A model generated the notes under the pieces. The model saw only the letters and a program-made list of their open reading frames with translations. It did not search any database and was not told where the DNA came from. A program made the position numbers and the translations under genes. A DNA stretch of 64,000 nucleotides. Source: Edolisoma coerulescens. Lineage: Eukaryota > Chordata > Aves > Passeriformes > Campephagidae. Of the stretch, positions 12,595 through 25,393 are shown in pieces. Positions within the stretch are counted from its first letter, which is position 1; every line of letters begins with the position of its first letter. The DNA lies in contig VWZW01007301.1 in assembly GCA_013397115.1 (NCBI GenBank), positions 1,054,001-1,118,000 of the forward strand. Direction: 5' to 3'.

Positions 12595-15557
12595 TTCTTT
12601 ATTCTTCGGGGCAATATGTGTCCTGAAGAAGACAGTCTGTGGTGTTAAGAAATGCCAGCTAATAGATGGCATAGAAGACTGAAGGTGAATTACATGTGAA
12701 TTTCTTTTACACAGAACTCTTCTAATGCTAGCAGTAACACAATCATTCTGATAAATAAGCCAAAGAGTAATTACTGAGCACCGGGATGGTTAGCTACCAC
12801 CTGAAGGCATACTTCTACAAGACAAATGCTCATGGACTTTGACAACAGATAAGATGTCTGATTTCCGACACAGGAGAAAACTCTCCCCCCCTTACTGCTT
12901 TACAATAACATTACTTGTTTGATTATTATCATTCATCTTTTGCATTATACAGAAAAGTAGTTCTAGTGGAGGTAAAATACCTTAGAAATTACCCACTCTT
13001 TCTTTTTTATAAGTAAAAGCTATTTTTCCTTATACTATGCTCTCATTCAAAATCCTTTCAGTCTGAGAGATGGGCCACATCCCAGCTGAGCCATAGGGCT
13101 CACTTTCAAGTCCAAAGGAAATTTCTGTGGGTGATCTATCTTATTACAAGAGAGAAACTGAGCTGGCTGCAGATGTCTCACCAGAGCTGAAATTCATCAT
13201 GTTTCTTCTAGTCTGAGTTAAGCTACTGTATCTGATTTAGGAAATAGGCTGGAGGAAAAAAAAATCATGTTTGGCTTGTTCAGATACCACCTATAAATAC
13301 AGTTAATTCTATACAGGTTAAGCATGGTTGTAAGGTGCCAGGAAAGTACATGATGCATAAAGCAGGCCTACCAGAAAATAATTCTGCAGTAAATTGTACT
13401 TTTGCTTATAATGAAGCTATACATAAACTACACAATGAGGCAAGTCATGCCCATATTGAACTGTTGAGTAGCGTGCCAAACCTGTGATTATTACTTCATT
13501 TTTCTTGATTCCCTTATTTCCCACATAATTCTCTTGTTTTCCGCTTTAAAAATGTTATTTTCTGTACAAAGCTTATGAAGGTCAAGAAAAGTTTTACTGT
13601 CAGTATATACTGCAAATAGACCGAATTCATTGTCTTGTCCTTTCAGTCTCACAGAGTAACAGCAGGATCAAGTTTTCAGGATCCACAGATGTTTCCCAGA
13701 GCACCCATTAGAGACTTGGTGTGATAAGCAGGTAGAGTCTGCATTTTAACTTTTGCTTCCTCTCTGGTGATGGTAAGTTTTAAAAAACTTGAACATGGGG
13801 TTTATTATCCAACCTAAGGAGGTGAATGCATTGACATTCTCCATTTCCATTCTGTCTCACTGTAAGAGAATGAATGAGGCCTTGAGAAAGTGTCACTGGA
13901 GGGGGACTGGGGGTCTCTGCAGCCACTTTGCAGCTGTTCCTGGTAAGCTCTGTGCGACCTGGCAGATACAAGTGTGGTGTTCACAATGCCATGTGCCTGT
14001 TTATGTAACAAAGATTAAAGGCACATTTTAACAGACATTTGTTTTCTAAACTTGCTTATTAAAAGGAAACAATGACATTTTTTTCCCCAGGTGATATTTT
14101 AATATAATGGGAATCATCACAACGAGCAATCACTTTCTGAGCAGGTGCTCAGCATCATTACCCTGCATTAGGAAATGTAAAGACATGATATAAAAAAATG
14201 AATCTCTGGTGTCACGTACTTTCTACTAAATGAAAAATAATTCCCCTCCTGTCAGTTAAGCTTAACCAACATTAAATTAGTGCAAATGAGGTCAGAATCA
14301 GGCCCAGAGATTATTCAATGTATTGAAGAAGAGATAGTGAAGTGTTTTACCTGCCATTTACTTAATTTTGTGTTTCTCCAAACTACTCATCTTGGCATCA
14401 AGTGCACTGAATATATTTTAAATATAAATGCCAAATTACAAACCTGAGTACACTTCATCTGTGTAAGCCATGAGTTGGAACTTTCTTTCACTGCTAGGAC
14501 TGGCATTAGCAAGGTATTTAAATAAAGGAAAAATGATTATAGGATTACTAAAGAAAACAGTAGCAAAACATGCACAGCTAGAAGACCCCACATTAAGGAA
14601 ACAGTGTACAGCAGCAACATATACTGAGACCTCCAGCTAATTGTTGTTAGAGCAATGTGCATGCTGGAAAGATATTCTCTATGTAACACTGTAAATCCAA
14701 ACCCAAACTATTTTCTTGCTAAATTTCCTTCAAAGACAATAACTGTTACAATAATTTTGATGTAAAAACCAATCATACAGTAGTTTATACTCTTAGACTT
14801 GGTCTTAGTCTCAGTGTGCCTCTATGAATGTTGTTGATTATTGCTTGCATGCTTGAATATAAATTTCTATTAAACACAAGGACATAGCTGACACACAAAG
14901 TTCGCATTTATAAATAGTTTCTTATTCCCACAAATCTAACAATCCTTGGAAAAACTCTGGCCTCAAGCTACCAGCCATGCAATTAATTGTTTTTCTGTGG
15001 TGATTGGAAGCCTCAACACATTTTGCTGTTTTTTAATCAGAAACTGTTTCCAAATTAAGGATTCTTGCTCAGAATTTGTGCCTATACTTTGTGCTTTCCA
15101 AGAAATTAATCTTAATAGGAAACAATCAAGTAAATGTACATGTGCTCCAAAATCCATGTAGTTTAGGAACTATAGAGATTTTCCATGTGAAAAGCCGCAG
15201 CTCAAATTAATTTGACACATTAAAATGTTTCCTACCACTTTCCCTGTCCAGAACTGCTTGGGCAAGATGGTGTAGACAGAACAACATTTCTCTTAAAATG
15301 AGTTTTTGACTGCATAAATACCAGGACAACCTCACACAAGGCTGTTTTTATCTTTTACTCTGGTGACAAGGTGCTAGTCCAATCGCTGTAATTAGGGATT
15401 CAACACATTCTAATATTGGAAAGCAAACAGCATTCTTAGTGCAAACCTTTACTTGGGGAAAAAAAAGAAACAAACCACACTAAGCTATAATTCTCAGAAG
15501 GCTTTGAGAGAACATTTTAAAGCTGGCAGAGCAGAGATAAATGCAAAGAAAAGAAAA
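12595..15557. other. Non-coding DNA, no gene seen
   Basis: AT-rich unique sequence. Open frames are short (80 codons or fewer) and unrecognised. No repeat family is evident. Confidence 0.65.
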
Positions 15558-15596
15558 CACTTTGAAAGTATGTTTCAAGCAAAACATTTCAAAGTG
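15558..15596. repeat. Near-perfect 39-nt hairpin
   Basis: CACTTTGAA at 15558-15566 pairs with TTCAAAGTG at 15588-15596. Inside this stem ATGTTT (15570-15575) pairs with AAACAT (15582-15587) around a six-base loop. The only imperfection is a three-base bulge at 15567-15569. It is too short and AT-rich to call a microRNA precursor, and no known microRNA sequence is recognised in it. Confidence 0.7.
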
Positions 15597-16907
15597 CTAC
15601 CAGCAGAAAACCAATAAAGACTTCCATTACCACATTACTTCACAGTTGTAAATCTGTGCATATAATTTTTCTTAAAAAAACACTCAACCTCCTCTGGGGA
15701 TTCATCACCCAAGCAGTCTCAATAGCAGCTGTCCGGGAGTTCAAGAGTTTAGGTGACAAATAAAGGAAATCCTGCAGCTGCTGACTCACTTCACACAAAG
15801 GTAATTGCAGATGATCTGAGCAAGGTCCTGCCTTGAAAAACATGAGGAAAAGTCACAGAAATGGGCTGAGACAGGTTCTGTTTCTTAGTGTGAAGGCTGG
15901 TAGAACAAAGTTAACTATCTCTTGAGTTTTAGGACTTTGCTGAAAGGAAGAGCATCCAGCACAATACACGTACCTCTTGCCAATAAGTGAGAAGATGGTA
16001 TCTGAAAATATGAGAAAACAAGTCTAAAGAACAGTGTGCAAGGTGGGTGGAGGAAAGCCCTTTCATTAGGGCAGACACTCTGACTTTTGGAAAAAGAAGG
16101 TCAGGTCCCATTTTGTCCTCAACTGCTGTGTGGCCCTGTGCAACGGCACAATCTTCCAAGGAGATCAGTCAGCAACACAGAAGATACTAGTTTGGGAAAT
16201 CATAAATATTGCAAAAAGCACTGCCAGAGAGCATTTATCTTTCCTATGTTCCCACAACTGATAGTGTTATCTCCTCCAAGACTACTTTCACAGTTCTGCA
16301 CCATGACATTCAAGAATAGTAGAGGAAAAGCAGCATCCTTCACACAAGATGCACCTTTGGATTCTTCTAACTACTCTCACAGTAAAACTTCACACAAGTT
16401 AAAATGGCATCACATAAGTTGAAACCATACCAGCCAAGAATTCATTCTTCTGTTTTCTTAGAGAAATGATGGATTCAAAAGAACTAGTTCATCTAGGGTA
16501 CTAATTAGGTGTTCGGAATCTTTGAAGTGATAATCTATAGCCATCAGGAAATACAGGCTTCCTCTAAAAAACAGTAGGATCACAACAATACTAATGGTTT
16601 AGGGACTTCTGAAGAGAAAAAAAAAACCTGGATTTTGCAGATCAGTGCAATTTCTGCATGCATTATCCAGAGACCCTCTATCTTAGGAAAATGTCTTTGC
16701 AAAAGCAAAATGAAGTCAGGATTTTTCCAGGGCAGTTTAGAAGTGCTTGGAGCTACTACTTCCATTAGCACACAAAAGCTGAAAATATAAAAGCAGGTGG
16801 TATAGTAAAATATTTTGTGGATCAGACAGCTGTTAGCATTGCATAGGTGCACTTCGTGCTGCTTTCCAAACCCAGTTGTCTGCACATGGTCCTAAATGTT
16901 GCAAAAC
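15597..16907. other. Non-coding DNA, no gene seen
   Basis: Unique sequence with a 111-codon plus-strand frame (16087-16422) and a 101-codon minus-strand frame (16580-16885). Neither resembles a known protein. No RNA gene was recognised. Confidence 0.65.
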
Positions 16908-17037
16908 ACAGAATCCCAGAATGGCTGGGGTTGGAAGGGACCTTAAAGGATGTCTAATTCCAACCCCCCAGCCATGGGCAGGGAGGCCACCCTCTAGACC
17001 AGGTTACTCAGGGCCCCATCCAACCTGGCCTTGAACA
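16908..17037 (-). mobile_element. CR1 LINE, 5'-truncated 3' end
   Basis: Read on the plus strand, the element begins with an ACAGAATCCCAGAATGG-type sequence, continues with GGTTGGAAGGGACCTTAAAG and CCAACCCCCCAGCCATGGGC, and ends in CCATCCAACCTGGCCTTGAACA. This is the reverse complement of the 3' end of avian CR1 elements, so the element lies on the minus strand with its 3' terminus at about 16908. The terminal CR1 short repeat (ATTCTATGATTCT type) is reduced to a diverged copy. Only about 130 bases remain, so the reverse transcriptase and endonuclease frames are absent and the copy cannot move. Short 5'-truncated copies are the rule for CR1. The subfamily cannot be set by eye. Confidence 0.93.
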
Positions 17038-18479
17038 AATCTCTTTGTCTATTAACAGGTTCCTCCCTCTTCAACATGCAGGGAAAGCAAGGTACAGATC
17101 TCAGTTTCATGGATCTTAGGTGTCACAATATTGAGGGCAACATCTCAAAAATCCCACTGAGACACATCTCAGTTCCTGATTTCCCCAAGGTGAAGATACG
17201 CTGCACCTAGGGTATTTATTGAGACGTTTTGCCTCAGGGTAGGATTGAGTATGATCGCTTTAAGATGAAGGCAGCTGCCTAGAGGTAAATTTCCTCCTAG
17301 ATTTAGAACTAGCTTGATGAAGGGAATTATTGATTACTAATGAAATGCTAATACCATGCTAAATGCAATTTATTCAAGAGGTAGCTATGCTGTTAATGAA
17401 CAGAAACATTACTATGCCTGAAATTTACAGGATGATGTAAAAAGTAAAGCTCATGCTCAAGGCAGTTTTACAAAGTATTGGAAGATATTTTTAAGTCAAA
17501 ATAGTAGATGAAAATTCTGGGCTTCCATTTTTAACACTGTATTGTTCCAAATTCTTTATTTGGTTGGAGCACAGGAAAGAAGTAGCATCGCAAGTGGGCT
17601 CTTCACTGATCAGCCTGGTGTGGGGCCATCCACAGAGCCTGGGCCTGGGTTGGGGTGCATTCCCTGGGTTTGCACCACAGAGCTCTGGGATGGGACCAGG
17701 AGCCCTGGGATGTGAGCTGTGTGAGGGGATAAAGTCAGCCTTGAAAGGGAGAGAAGAGCAGCTGACTTGCTGACAATGTGGTTTTTAGGGGAAATTTGCA
17801 GGTTTTGTGAGAACCACAAAACAGTCAAATGGAGCTCTGAAAGGTCGAGGAACTTGAGGCAGCAAAGTCAACCCTTCTCTGTGGCACTAAAACTTAGCAT
17901 GGAAATTTTTGCAGATGACTTTTACCTCTCTGAAAATAGAAGCTGATAATGAAACTGTGGACTTGAATTTAATGATCCCAGTGTGAAAGGGCACCTATAA
18001 AACAATTTCTCCTTTTGTGGGCTCCTTCTAACCAACAGTTTAGAAAAACATAAACAATTTACAGCAACAAAAGGCTTTTTTTTTTTTCCCTGACCTGTAT
18101 GCAGTAATTGCTACATTTATTTTAGGATTCTCTTTTTGGAGAAAATAAAATAAAATTGATGATGAGCAGAGCAGAGGGCATGTGGAGCCAAACAAGATAA
18201 GTGACAGATGGTCACTGAATGGCCACACAAAGTCATAACATCAGAGATCCTGGAAAGGACTCAGGTCTAGGCAACGAGTAACATGGCATAGTTTCCTAAA
18301 CTTAGATAGGTACTTTTGAAACCTAACTCTAAAATCACCCTGAAGTATTTTTAAAACTCCTCAATATTGTGCCTGTGGGGGGAAGCTATTTTTTGTGTGT
18401 TGGCCGTGATTCCAGGAGTGAATTTTGGCAAGCTCTGCTGAGTTCCCTCACTGCACAGTATATAGTAATGTTCATTATG
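17038..18479. other. Non-coding DNA, no gene seen
   Basis: Unique sequence after the CR1 copy. A GC-richer patch at about 17600-17770 gives a 69-codon plus-strand and a 72-codon minus-strand frame that overlap, neither recognised. A run of 12 T lies at 18076-18087. Confidence 0.65.
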
Positions 18480-18680
18480 ATTATATCAAATATTATCCAT
18501 TTTCTGCAGAATTAAATTTGATCTAATTTTGAAATGAATTCAAACTCCTAATACCCAGGCGCGTCCTGCAATCAGATTTTTCTGGGTAATTAGTCCACGA
18601 CTCCTTGATGGTTAATTTTTTAAATTTTGTACAAAACTCTTATTGCAGTTTACATTGCTGCTTTTTGTATGGAAAATATT
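18480..18680. promoter_or_regulatory. Candidate conserved non-coding element
   Basis: The stretch combines homeodomain-type words (TAATTAG at 18587-18593, GTTAAT at 18611-18616) with a rare CpG-containing GGCGCG at about 18558-18563. It has a 7-bp inverted repeat, TACCCAG (18552-18558) against CTGGGTA (18582-18588). It reads like vertebrate enhancer sequence, but this is motif reading by eye and conservation is untested. Confidence 0.3.
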
Positions 18681-21600
18681 TAACAGAGCAACAAATGGGT
18701 CCTCTATTCCACCCTTTTTGTTAGAGGCCAAGGAACCACAACAATGGCCCACAAAGATTCCCCAAGCTCGCTCAGTGCTTTGCTCCTGAAGAAGCAGAAT
18801 ACCTTTCCAATCTCCAGGGCTGAAGCTCTGGAGAGTTTTGAGTGTTAAAAGTTTCTAATCTTTTATTCTGCTTCACTTATCTGGCAATACATATTCATGA
18901 GGAAGGTCATTATAGCAGCACCCAGTAGTGTGGCTCCAGGTTTGAGCAGCGGCACTCAGCGCTCAACAGCCAAATTCACAGAAGAGCTTTGCAGAGCTGA
19001 GCACCACAGCAGTCAGGAGAAAGCAATATTCTGAAACCTAATGAAACCAAAAAAGTTTTCACCTACGTTATTGGGCTACCAGGGGGAAAAGAGCTGTTCA
19101 AACTTATTTGTATCTGTCTTCCTAGGGATTTTAAAAAGGCATTTTGCCTTGAGAGTGCTCTGGCAGGCACTGCATACCTGCATTTTTCAAGTGCCAGAGG
19201 AGTGCTGCACAGGGCAAGTGGGGACAGTGGGACAAATGTCATGGATTCAAAGAGCCTGGTCACCAAATTTCAGAGAAGAGTGGGCTGTAAAACAGTGCAA
19301 GGATCACGTTTGTTCTTCTACAGCCGTGGTCTGTGACCACTCCAGATGTTGGTGACGATACCAAAATCTTTTGGTGTAAGACAAACTAGCAACTAAATGA
19401 TACTTGAGTAACAATTAGATACAGAGCTGAGATTCTAGAGGAAGCTCCTGGGAACTCCCTCAGACCACCTGAGCATGAAGGAACTCGGCATGCACAGGGG
19501 TTACCCCAATCCTGTCCACTGGCCCCAAATGCAAGCATATACAAATGCAACATTACAGCATCCCTCCTGAAAATGACACTTTTCAAATACCCAAAACCCC
19601 AGCTACCTTTCAGTTCCCAGCCTCACATCAGTCTACTTGTACTCCCAGTGCAGTATAAAACAATTTTTCAAGTGATTTATAGTTTCATCATAGTAAAACT
19701 GTATGCAGATTACCTAAAGACTAATATGTGCTAGATACAATGTTTCTAGCATTCAAATAGGCATATTTGTTCATATTTCAATTAAGCATTTAATTCAAAT
19801 TACAGTATCATTACTATATCAATATCAACACATTTCAATGGCTATAACTGTAGGTGTGTTTGGATGACTGGGTGGCAGTAAATGTGTAACCAGTGTATTT
19901 CAATACCACAAACTGAATATTAATTTCTTATCAACCGTTTTGCCCAAGCATTAGTTTGACTCATTAGATTCAAGTACCTGTGAATGTATTAGAGTCGAAG
20001 AATAACACAGCGAGACAAAGGAGAGCATTCCTATCCCCCAGCACGGAGGAGGAAGGCCATTTCCTCCCATTCTTACATAATTGTGCCTCCACAGGAGGAA
20101 CATGTAATGCTAATGCTGGAGGCTGCAATGCATTTTCCTGCAGGTGGCTACAGAAGCAAATGAAAAGGGAAAAAAAATTGGCAGCGAGTCCCTTGTATGT
20201 AGTCTGGGGCTACCAGGGTGTGAGCATTCTCACTGCCTTTCTAGGACCTGGCAGCTTCTGGAGGAATCCTGCCTGGTGTTGGTGTCTCATTTTGGGATAG
20301 CGGATCAAGTCTGAGTCCTGAGTGTTTTTTCATTTCTTTATTGTCAGCTTTTATCTTCTCTGCTCTGTGGGATTGGCTGCCTCTGCACTGCAATCAGGGT
20401 CCCCTACCTTTTTATTTCAGTGATTACAAGGTAAGATTTTATTGTATCTGTATCACTGCTGTGGTCCTGGAGAGAGTTTCTGTACCTTCCCTCACTTATC
20501 TGTATTCTGCCTATGATATCGATCTGAAAGATTGTTTCTTCTCCTCTGAACATCACCTTCCCTGCTCTTGACTGTGCCAAGTGACTGTGCCTGACACATC
20601 TGCCCTTGGCCTCCCAACCCCTCCCGGGCATTGGCCAGCTCACTGCAGGGTTACCTGAAGTGCATCTGGAGCATCCCTACCAGCCTCGTGGCAGCTTGAT
20701 TTTGGGTGGTTTTGAAGGAAGAAGTGATTTTCCACAGCTAAGATAGCTTTTATCAGAATATTCTTAATATTAAACAATGATGCCATTCAACGAGTTAAAA
20801 CTACCACCCTCTAGAGACTATTCAAAATTCAGTAACCTTGGCAACAAAATAAAAAGCAATTCTGATTTAGTTATTTAAAATGGGGAAAATACACCCTTAC
20901 ATATGTGAACATATTGCTAACAGATTGGTTTAGGCTGTTCTTATTTTCCTAATTGTATGGCTTAATCCTACATTTCCTCCTCTTGCTTCCGTAAACATTC
21001 CAGTATTAGAAAATATCACATTTTATTCATATAAAATTTGTCCTACATCACAGAACATCACCTGATCAGGAAAAAAACCAAACACATCTCTCTGAAACAG
21101 AGTCAGAAGATGGTGCAGGAGCCTACAGACATTCTTGTCAACTGACTATAAACAGAAGATAACAGTATGCACTCAGGTGATTTTTCAAGGCAAACTAAGT
21201 AGTCACTCATTATTATTTCCGTATCTTATCTTTTGAAGAGTGTCTAAACTTGCTCTGTCCCATGAAGAAGCATGCATTTCAGGGTAGGAATCAAAACAGG
21301 AACATTCCCTTCAAAGCTGAAGCCTTGTCTAGCTCCAGAAGATGAGCCGTGTACTAAGAGACAAGTTGGTGAGTCTGGACAGTGCTGCTGAACATGGAAA
21401 TATCTGGGACTAACGGGAAAAGGTTGGGTGGCTGTGTGCCCCAGCAGCCAGCACCACTGAGGTCACTGGTGCACTGCACCTCCACAGGGCTTCACAATTG
21501 AATTTGGTTGCTTGAGATTTTGTATTTGCTTTTGCAAATTATACCGAAGTATTACCCTCATCCACTTACGAGGCTTGAGGCAGAAAGTTCAGGCCATCTA

Positions 21601-22839
21601 ACAGAAAACTGCTAAAAGTGCTGTATGTTTTCTTTTTTTTAAGTTTGTGAAATAATTTGTTTCCCCAAGCTAGTGATAATATGGATTTGGAGCACAGCTT
21701 TCCCAGATTTATTTAATAAAAGGTTACCATTTTTCTTCTAGCAGAAACAATCAGAGAAAAGAAAGCTATTCTCCTCCACACAATGGAAAGCAGGATTATA
21801 GAATAAACGCAAGGGAGATAAGAAAGGTGAATCAATTTAAATGACCTTTACTCAAGCTTCATTGAAACAAATGAATAAGAGGATTTATCTACCAGAAAAT
21901 AAAGTGGAAATAAGAAAATAATGACTAAACAGCAAACTAAAGGGAAAATTCTAATTATATTGAAAGAGATTTACCAGGGTTTCTTAGTTTAAAATTAAAA
22001 ACAGCTTAGAGTATGTTAAAACATGTATAGATTAAAGCTGAGCAAACATAATATACCCACTTGGACAGCTAAGCTAGGAGTAGGATAGAATGCAGTACTT
22101 GCAGCTGAGAAAGGGCTTTGCCTATTTGCACCATTAACCTTCTAAAATTTAGTCCTCCTACCTTATGGATCAACTGTTCTAGAGATTAATTGGCTTGCTA
22201 ATACCATAAAATCCTGTTTTTTTATTTCTCACGTAGGACGGGAGCCTAAATAGTCCATTGCAAAGCTAGGCAAAAAAAGCATGTAAGTGGAATTCTGATG
22301 GTGCCACAAGTAATAGCTGTGGGGCTCAAGGCCCAGAGTGTCAGCTAAGCCCTTCCCTGGTGCACAGGGTCCTCATCCTGACATTGGCCTGGCTGTGCCA
22401 AGCAGAGGCATTCCTGGGACCAGTGCCAAGTGTGCAAATCCCTGCTCTCCAGAGCTGGTGGGTGCCAGAGAGCACCAACACCCCAGCAGCTCCTGGAGCC
22501 TGCACAGAGCCTTTGCTGCCCTCAGCCAGCTCAACACTGCTGCTGAGCACCCTGAACAGCATCTGCCTTCCAGTGCTGGGCAGAACCTTCTGTGGGTTGT
22601 TTTATCCCCACAAATATTTTTTTCATATTTGGAAAAAGCACCTTAAATTAGCAAACTGCATATGCAGTTCTTCTGGTGCCTTTTTTGTTTGCTTAGCTTA
22701 AACCTTAAATCTTTGCCTCCTTTTGATATGACAATCAACCAACTAAAACCATTAATTACATGGTGATAAATTTCTTTCAGTGCACAGATACCAGGGTAAT
22801 AGGTTTAAGCAAAGTCATGGAATTTGGCAGCTTTCCTTT
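18681..22839. other. Non-coding DNA, no gene seen
   Basis: Unique, mostly AT-rich. Open frames reach 113 codons around 22340-22700, where three frames overlap in a GC-richer patch. None is recognised. No transposon or RNA gene was seen. Confidence 0.65.
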
Positions 22840-22859
22840 CCTAGCAAGATTATGTCAAT

Positions 22860-23060
22860 TGCTCCTAAATCCATCGATCCAGTGAGACAGTAATTAGTTA
22901 ATGTAATGAGAATCAAAGGATTTTAGCCTGCAGAATTTACAGTACTAACAAGACAGGTTATTTTTGGAAGCTATTTCCAATAAAAACACTTCAATCAGCC
23001 AAAAAGAATACTGTCTCTTGATTAAAAAAATGGAGCGTCGTTTATCGCTATCACCACATG
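22860..23060. promoter_or_regulatory. Candidate conserved non-coding element
   Basis: Within 200 bases there are ATCGAT (22873-22878), TAATTAGTTAAT starting at 22891, a TCF/LEF-type ATCAAAG (22912-22918), and a GCGTCGTTTATCGC stretch near 23035-23048 with three CpGs in otherwise CpG-poor DNA. Retained CpGs and dense AT-core motifs are usual in developmental enhancers. Sequence conservation was not tested. Confidence 0.3.
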
Positions 23061-25338
23061 GTTAGGCTAATGCTGGGAAATATCCTGTGCTTACACTGGT
23101 GTTAGCTACAGTAAGAGTGCCTGTTTTGTTTTAAGAACATTAATATGAATCATCTTTTTGAACATCTTCTTAGGGTGCAGCCATGTGCGGGGATGGTCCT
23201 GCTTCTTCTCGTTAATTATTTTCCCCCCAGTGAGGAGATTTCTGCTGTTGCCTGATTGCTGTGGCTGCCAGAGAGCTGCCAGGGGCAATACAGTGGGCAG
23301 GGGAAACAAGGCTCAACTGCAAAAGGCAGGTTTGCTTCACAGTGAGATATGCCCAAGAAATATTGCATTCAGGTGAGGGGCTCCACACGAGCCAAACATG
23401 CAGGAAAACTGTGCTGAACTTGCACGATCCTGGAGACTGCCTTTGCCATGTCTGTAAAGCACAATTAATTGTTCTAAAGAGACAGCCTAAGCCTGGCATT
23501 AAATCTGACTCTGCAGAGACTCAGCACTTCTGCTGTTAACACAAACAAGCAAAGAAACCCAAACCATTCTGCAAAAGAGCAAACCAAAGCCAACCAGGAG
23601 CCAACTAAAGGAAAAGTGCAGCCCAAGAGCCTCTGTTCATTCACCTGTGCTATGCAGGCACAAGTACAAAAGCATCTGAGGAGGACAGACAGCTGGACAT
23701 ACCCCACACTGCCCCATTCCCTCACAGCCCTCCCAGATTTTGGCTGTGCAAGGGACCCCTGGTAAACAAATATTTTCTGTGGAGAAGTGTCTCCTGCAGC
23801 TGCAAGAAGTCAGGTCTAAGGCAGTCTCCACAAAGGGTGAACTGTTGGAAATGCATACCTTTGCTTTTGTAGACCATGCTTGCAGCACATGAGCTGTTAT
23901 CACTCATCTCTGGAATTGGCTCTAATTCTGGCTTTCACCACAAACTTTATGGCTCCTTTTGTGGGAAAGGATTTTGCTTATTCTCCAGCACCCGTATTGC
24001 AAACAGCCTGAACACTTCAGATGGCTCTAAGGAAGAAAAGCGAAGATGAGAAATATTTTGTGGCAAAACTTTCCTTCAATATAAATATTTAGAGGGGCAT
24101 GAGTTCCTGAGGTGTTTATTTAAAAGCACCTTTAATTTACAGTCAGCTCCAGAATCACTGCATAATATCCCCATCAAGGTAGAAGTAAGTCAGTTTACAT
24201 ATAAATACAACAACTTTTTCTCTTGTATTTCCCTTTGCTTACATAAAATAGACATTTGAGTATAAAAATATTGTGATTAAATTGGGGAATTAGTTGGCTG
24301 AGTACTTAAACAATTCCCCTACCAGAAAAATAAGAACTATTTAACTAAAAGAGTCAATGTCTTCTCTGAGGATGCTTTAAAAGATTATTTAAATGTTATA
24401 AATATTTAAAGACCTGCATAGAAGTTAATGGATTTTTAAAGAAAAACAAAACAACAACATGTTTATGAGCAACAGCATCTTATCTTCTACTAAACCAATT
24501 AAATAAAAGAGTAAATCCTATGTTGTGACTGTATTTTGAAAATTACCTTGCTTAAACTAGATTGTATCTGTGTTGAGATGCAGTCAGGATTTTGCTGGAA
24601 ATAACACAGATGCAGTTCAGCTTAAACAGGTAAAGCTCCTGCTATGGGAACATGACATGGCCTTAAAGAATGTGAGGATGCAGGTTTCCCATCCTTCCAT
24701 TTCTTTGCTGCAAATAGCAGCCCATGGCCAGTATCTGATTCCCATGCTCATTTTACATGCCTGAAGATCAAACCTTCATGGTTGAAAAGAGTAGTCATAA
24801 TGTTTCTGAGGGGGTTAAAAGAGGAACTAAATCTGATTAACTCTGTAAATAAAATGACTCAGTGCAATCACTTGTTTCTCCCGATGATAGTGACTGAGTA
24901 TTTTGAATATTTAAAAGTTTGTTTTTACACAGATCCTTGGGCATTTGAAGGTGAGCACATATTCAAGCCCGTGGAGTGATAATTGGTTTAATGGGGCCTC
25001 ACATGGTGTATCTTGGTCACTTGTGAGGAAAGCTCCCCAATTTCTACAAAATCTCAGCTTTGACAGAAGGAAAATAAATCCAAACACCTCCCACTTTCAT
25101 CATTCAAACCCACCTATTTCATTACTGCTCTCTGTGCTAAATGAGCATTTTCCACTTGGTAATTAAGCTTGATCATGAAGACAAAAACATCATTTGCACA
25201 TATTTTTAAGACAAAATAGTAGTCTGATTTCATTTACTTCAACACAAAGCTGGTGTGCACCATGTCTAAGTAAGAGGAGAGAAAAGGCCTTGTTACCATT
25301 GCCCTTAAATCTGTAGAAAGTTTAAAATGATGTTAATT
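23061..25338. other. Non-coding DNA, no gene seen
   Basis: GC is somewhat higher at 23150-23900, where overlapping open frames of 61-95 codons occur on both strands. None matches a known protein. ACAATTAATTGT at 23461-23472 is a perfect 12-bp palindrome. No RNA gene was recognised. Confidence 0.65.
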
Positions 25339-25345
25339 GGGGGGG

Positions 25346-25375
25346 NNNNNNNNNNNNNNNNNNNNNNNNNNNNNN
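25346..25375. other. Assembly gap (30 N) between G runs
   Basis: Thirty undetermined bases are flanked by seven G on the left (25339-25345) and four G on the right (25376-25379), then by a run of 12 T (25382-25393). The true sequence is probably a G-rich or other low-complexity repeat that stopped sequencing or assembly. Its real length is unknown. Confidence 0.95.
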
Positions 25376-25393
25376 GGGGTGTTTTTTTTTTTT

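Noticed and set aside
18998..19012. RE1/NRSF-like TGAGCACCACAGCAG
   Set aside because: The left half fits the REST motif but the right half does not, so it falls below a credible site.
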